In this document: positions 60,787-64,000 of the stretch, one piece after another
How the letters are laid out: each line of letters starts with the position of its first letter
How positions within the stretch are numbered: the first letter of the stretch is position 1
Assembly: GCF_000189635.1 (NCBI RefSeq)
Contig: NW_002476052.1
Span: forward strand, 125,784 to 189,783
DNA: 64,000 bases
Source: Tetrahymena thermophila SB210
Lineage: Eukaryota > Ciliophora > Oligohymenophorea > Hymenostomatida > Tetrahymenidae
Direction: 5' to 3'
Position numbers and translations under genes: made by a program
The notes under the pieces: generated by a model
Databases searched by the model: none
Told to the model about the DNA's origin: nothing
What the model saw: the letters and a program-made list of their open reading frames with translations, nothing else

Positions 60787-63030
60787 ATGTTTTCTGATTA
60801 AGAAGTAATAAGCAGTTAAAACTGCATAGTTGGATTACTTTAGGGAATAGATATTTTTGGAGTTGGTATCAACATAAGATTTAACTAGTAGAGCAAGCAC
60901 AAAACAGGTTTTGGAGGTTTTATTACCTTGGTTTTAACTACTTTGCTTCTCATTCTTTTCATTTCATCAATTTAAAACATCATCTAGAAATCAAATCCTT
61001 CAGTTATTTATCAGGAAGATTTTGTTTCTAATCCATCAAGGTATAACTTAACTAGTGAGAACTTTTCGTTTGCAATCACTTTACTTGATGCTAGCTTTAA
61101 TCCTATTAATGACAAAAGCATTTTTAGAATTGAAGGTAATTTTCTGTATAAAGAACCACAAATAAATTCTGATGGTAGTGTAGGAGAACCTGTTTTTAAG
61201 AATAAAGTGATTGAATTTGAACTCTGTACTGAATAGAGCTTTTAAGTCTAAGGTACTGAAAGTTACTTCTTGAGTTTACAATATTAAAGTATGTATTGCT
61301 TTAAAAACATCGACGATTACTATCTCGTTGGACAATTTGAAAAGGACGAATTCTCTGTGATTTAAATTAATGTTATTCCTTGTGATTAATCTGATCCCAA
61401 TAACTAAGTTTAATGCATGGAGGAGTCTAAAAAGAAATAAATCCTTTCATAATCACTATTACAGGTGTATTACATCACTCGAATAGTATAAGTCAGTAGC
61501 AAATCGTAACCATTCAAGCCTATGGGAATCACTTATTTTTGGGAAAATAATATCGACTTTTAGTAGAATATAAGCTTAATGTTTATGAAAACATACGTTT
61601 TAGATGATGACGGCTTGATATTTGAAAATAATGTCTAAAACAACTCTTTACTATTTAGCAGCGAGCGTACTATGTTGTCGAGTAAGAAGGATTTTTCAAT
61701 TTATTAAATAAGCTTGTATTTGGAAAAAAACAAAGAGAAGACTTACATAAGAAAATACTAAAAGATTTTTGATTGCTTTTCTTCTATTGGAGGTATCTAT
61801 AATGTCTTGTTTGCAATAGGATGCATATTAGTTTAACCATATTCATAAATTTAACTAAATAGAAAACTCTTTAATCAAACTTTTAAAGTTAGTAATAGTT
61901 ATTAGGAAAATCAAATGAATGATAGTAAAAGTTCAAACACATCTAATAAAACAGATAATAACATTGAATCAAAAAATAAAACCCTAAAAAATCAGGCAGA
62001 TCTCTCTTACAAAAGCAACAAATACAAAACCTAAAAACTTTAAAAGGCAAACATATTTTTCTAGAACTGCTAAGAAGAAGCAGAAATGTAAAATTAAGAA
62101 TAAAAGAAATCAATTATCAACATGCTCAAATCGAAATTTATAGGAATTAAAATAAAAAGTAGTGAATATCTTGCCTATTATTTTAATTGCTTTAAAATCT
62201 TTAACAATGAGAAGCTTGAAATAATAAATTTTGGAACAAAACAGATACTAAATTATACAGATATTTGTTTTATAGTAAATAAATTGATTGAATTAGAAAA
62301 GTTAAAAGCATTACTTCTTAATGAATAATAAATTTATTTATTTGATTTCATCCCTAAGCCTTAAATTGATATAAGCATCATAAGAGAAATTTAATAAAAC
62401 TAAAATGAAAGAGTTTCAAATATAAAATTATAGAACTCAATTTAATAATAGCAAGATAAAACATAAAAAATAAAAAATGAAATCTAAAGCGAATTAAATA
62501 AGCAGTTTAACATACTTTCAATCCAAACAAAAACAACATATGAAAAGGCAAAGGATGCATAATAGGCATTTAACTAGATTTACAGAGATAAGCAAAAGAA
62601 CTCCAAAATAGATTTAAAATTAATCTAATTACTTGACTAAGAACTCGTAGAATTATTTGATGGTAATGCATTTTAAGAAAAGAATTTACATACAACATTA
62701 TCATTTAATCAGCAAATAAGTAATGTAAAATAAAAACATAATCCTTACTACTCACCCGTATATAGTAGGCGTGATAGATTGTTATCAAATAAAATTCCAA
62801 CTCAATTTAGTAATGTTTTAAATTTCAATGAAGAACTAAAAAATAGAAAATCTAATGATGAAGAGTTTTCCTAAAGTGAAGATGTGACAGAAACAGATAC
62901 CAAATTGTAAACTTACTATCCTAGAGCTAAAAATTTCATTCAAATTACTAATCTAAGAAATCTAACAATACAGAAAGAAATAGAATCATCAATTTTGCAG
63001 AAAAAAGATATAAAAAATGAAAATTTTTGA
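60787..63030 (+). CDS. Two-span transmembrane protein of a ciliate family
   Basis: Uninterrupted frame of 748 codons, 747 residues. Near the N-terminus is the block LLQGIDIFGVGINIRFNQQS followed by KHKTGFGGFITLVLTTLLLI, a membrane span at about residues 45-68. A ~270-residue, probably extracytoplasmic domain follows (FVSNPSRYNLTSENFSFAIT; cysteines in CTEQ, MYCFKN, IPCDQ and QCME). A second membrane segment lies near residues 330-350 (CFSSIGGIYNVLFAIGCILV). The remaining ~390 residues are hydrophilic, Q/K/N-rich and likely cytoplasmic, with one more ordered part (MLKSKFIGIKIKSSEYLAYY). This layout, span-ectodomain-SIGGIYN-span-charged tail, matches a large group of uncharacterised Tetrahymena and Paramecium membrane proteins. 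Function is unknown. A close paralogue follows at 63702. Confidence 0.8.
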
Positions 63031-63701
63031 TAGTGTAATTTTAGTTGATAAGTATGTTAACATTCAAGTTTAAAATTATTATGAAAAGATTAAAATAAAA
63101 TATTTTCTTATTATATTTTTTTTAAAAATATTTAACTATGATAAAAATTATTTGTTTTATTTTATGTAAAAATATATTTTATGATAAAATAATAACTATT
63201 TTAAATAAAAGAGATATAATTTGTTAAAAAAATTATTTACTGCAAAATTTTAATAAAATAAATTAATTTAAAATATAATTTCAATAAATATTATCAATCC
63301 TTAAAACAGGAACAGCAATATTTTAGAAAATATTTTTTATTGAATTTTTAGTAAGTTATTGTGGTAAATTATTTAGTCTAATTTTTTGGATATAAATTAC
63401 TTACATTGGTGTTAAATTAGCATCTATTTATTTTATAATATTTAATGATTAAAATATATAATAAATAATAAAAATAATCAACCAAATAAATAAATGTTTT
63501 TAATGTAAGAAATTGAAATACTGAATAAATTGTATTTCTTATTATGCTTGGGTAATAAATATATGTCTATCTTTTACTTATAATTATTTAATTAAATTAA
63601 TTAATTAATAAATAAAATAAAATCAATTGTTCAAAATTATCATTAACTAAATAATAAATTAATCAAAAAAGTAAGAATATTTTAATTTAAAGTAATTAGT
63701 T
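63031..63701. other. Spacer between tandem paralogues
   Basis: A/T-rich spacer of about 670 bp with no supported gene. It should hold the 3' end of the first paralogue and the promoter of the second. Confidence 0.6.
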
Positions 63702-64000
63702 ATGTTTGCTGAATCATATATTTACAACAAATAAAACTGTATATTCGGATTACTTTAAGGGATTGACATTTTTGGTGTAGGTATTAGTATAAGGTTTAAT
63801 TAATAGAGCAAGCACAAGACAGGTTTTGGAGGTTTAATTACTTTAATATTGGGTGGCTTATTATTTGTTCTTTTAGTTTAATCTATTTTATCAATTATTA
63901 ATAAGTCAAATCCTCATGTAATTTTTTAGTAGGACTTTGTTTCTAATCCATCGCGATATAATTTAACTAACGAGAACTTTTCATTTGCAATAACATTGCT
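63702..64000 (+). CDS. Two-span transmembrane protein paralogue, partial (3' end outside window)
   Basis: Frame open from ATG 63702 to the window end. It is a close paralogue of the preceding gene: LLQGIDIFGVGISIRFNQQS, KHKTGFGG and FVSNPSRYNLTNENFSFAIT align almost residue for residue, while the extreme N-terminus and the membrane span (LITLILGGLLFVLLVQSIL) have diverged. Only the first ~99 residues are present; the ectodomain remainder, second span and tail lie beyond the window. Confidence 0.85.

Overview
The window looks like nuclear DNA of a ciliate using the Tetrahymena-type code, probably Tetrahymena itself. It is very A+T-rich. Real reading frames run through many TAA and TAG codons at positions that favour glutamine and end only at TGA. 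Introns are short, A/T-rich and GT..AG, and Q/N-rich proteins are common. Standard-code ORF calls therefore break nearly every gene, and I re-read both strands with TGA as the only stop. Exon joins below are inferred from splice dinucleotides and phase; there is no transcript evidence. Nothing in the sequence decides between macronuclear and micronuclear origin.

Layout. 1-915: tandem array of tRNA-Val(AAC) genes, minus strand. 1.4-4.9 kb: LRR/coiled-coil gene. 6.4-10.5 kb and 11.1-14.5 kb: two long Q/N-rich genes. 14.9-15.6 kb: small basic protein. 16.1-16.8 kb (minus): TCTP. 18.6-19.7 kb: degenerate repeats. 19.8-20.3 kb (minus): SDHAF3/ACN9-like LYR-family assembly factor. 21.3-22.7 kb (minus): NudE-like coiled coil. 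24.7-25.9 kb: prohibitin 1. 26.7-30.5 kb (minus): long coiled-coil protein with a conserved-looking C-terminal domain. 31.2-33.3 kb: LRR gene or relic with one repeat per 90-nt exon. 35.2 kb: small secreted protein. 37.4-40.9 kb: major facilitator with a long Q-rich loop. 42.7-43.1 kb (minus): small coiled coil. 44.8-49.6 kb: three unknown genes. 50.8-52.6 kb: Q/N-rich protein. 53.8-55.5 kb (minus): protein with a CCHC-type zinc-binding pattern. 55.7-57.0 kb: ~200-bp tandem repeat. 59.3 kb: second small secreted protein. 60.8 kb to the end: two tandem paralogues of a two-membrane-span family, the second cut by the window.

Recognisable functions are housekeeping: tRNA supply, mitochondrial inner membrane (prohibitin) and complex II assembly (SDHAF3-like), TCTP, dynein/centrosome-type scaffolding (NudE-like) and small-molecule transport. 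The genes show no operon-like arrangement. Signs of recent local duplication are frequent: the tRNA array, the LRR exon array, the 60.8/63.7 kb paralogues and several intergenic direct repeats. I saw no transposon, CRISPR array, rRNA gene or telomere repeat.
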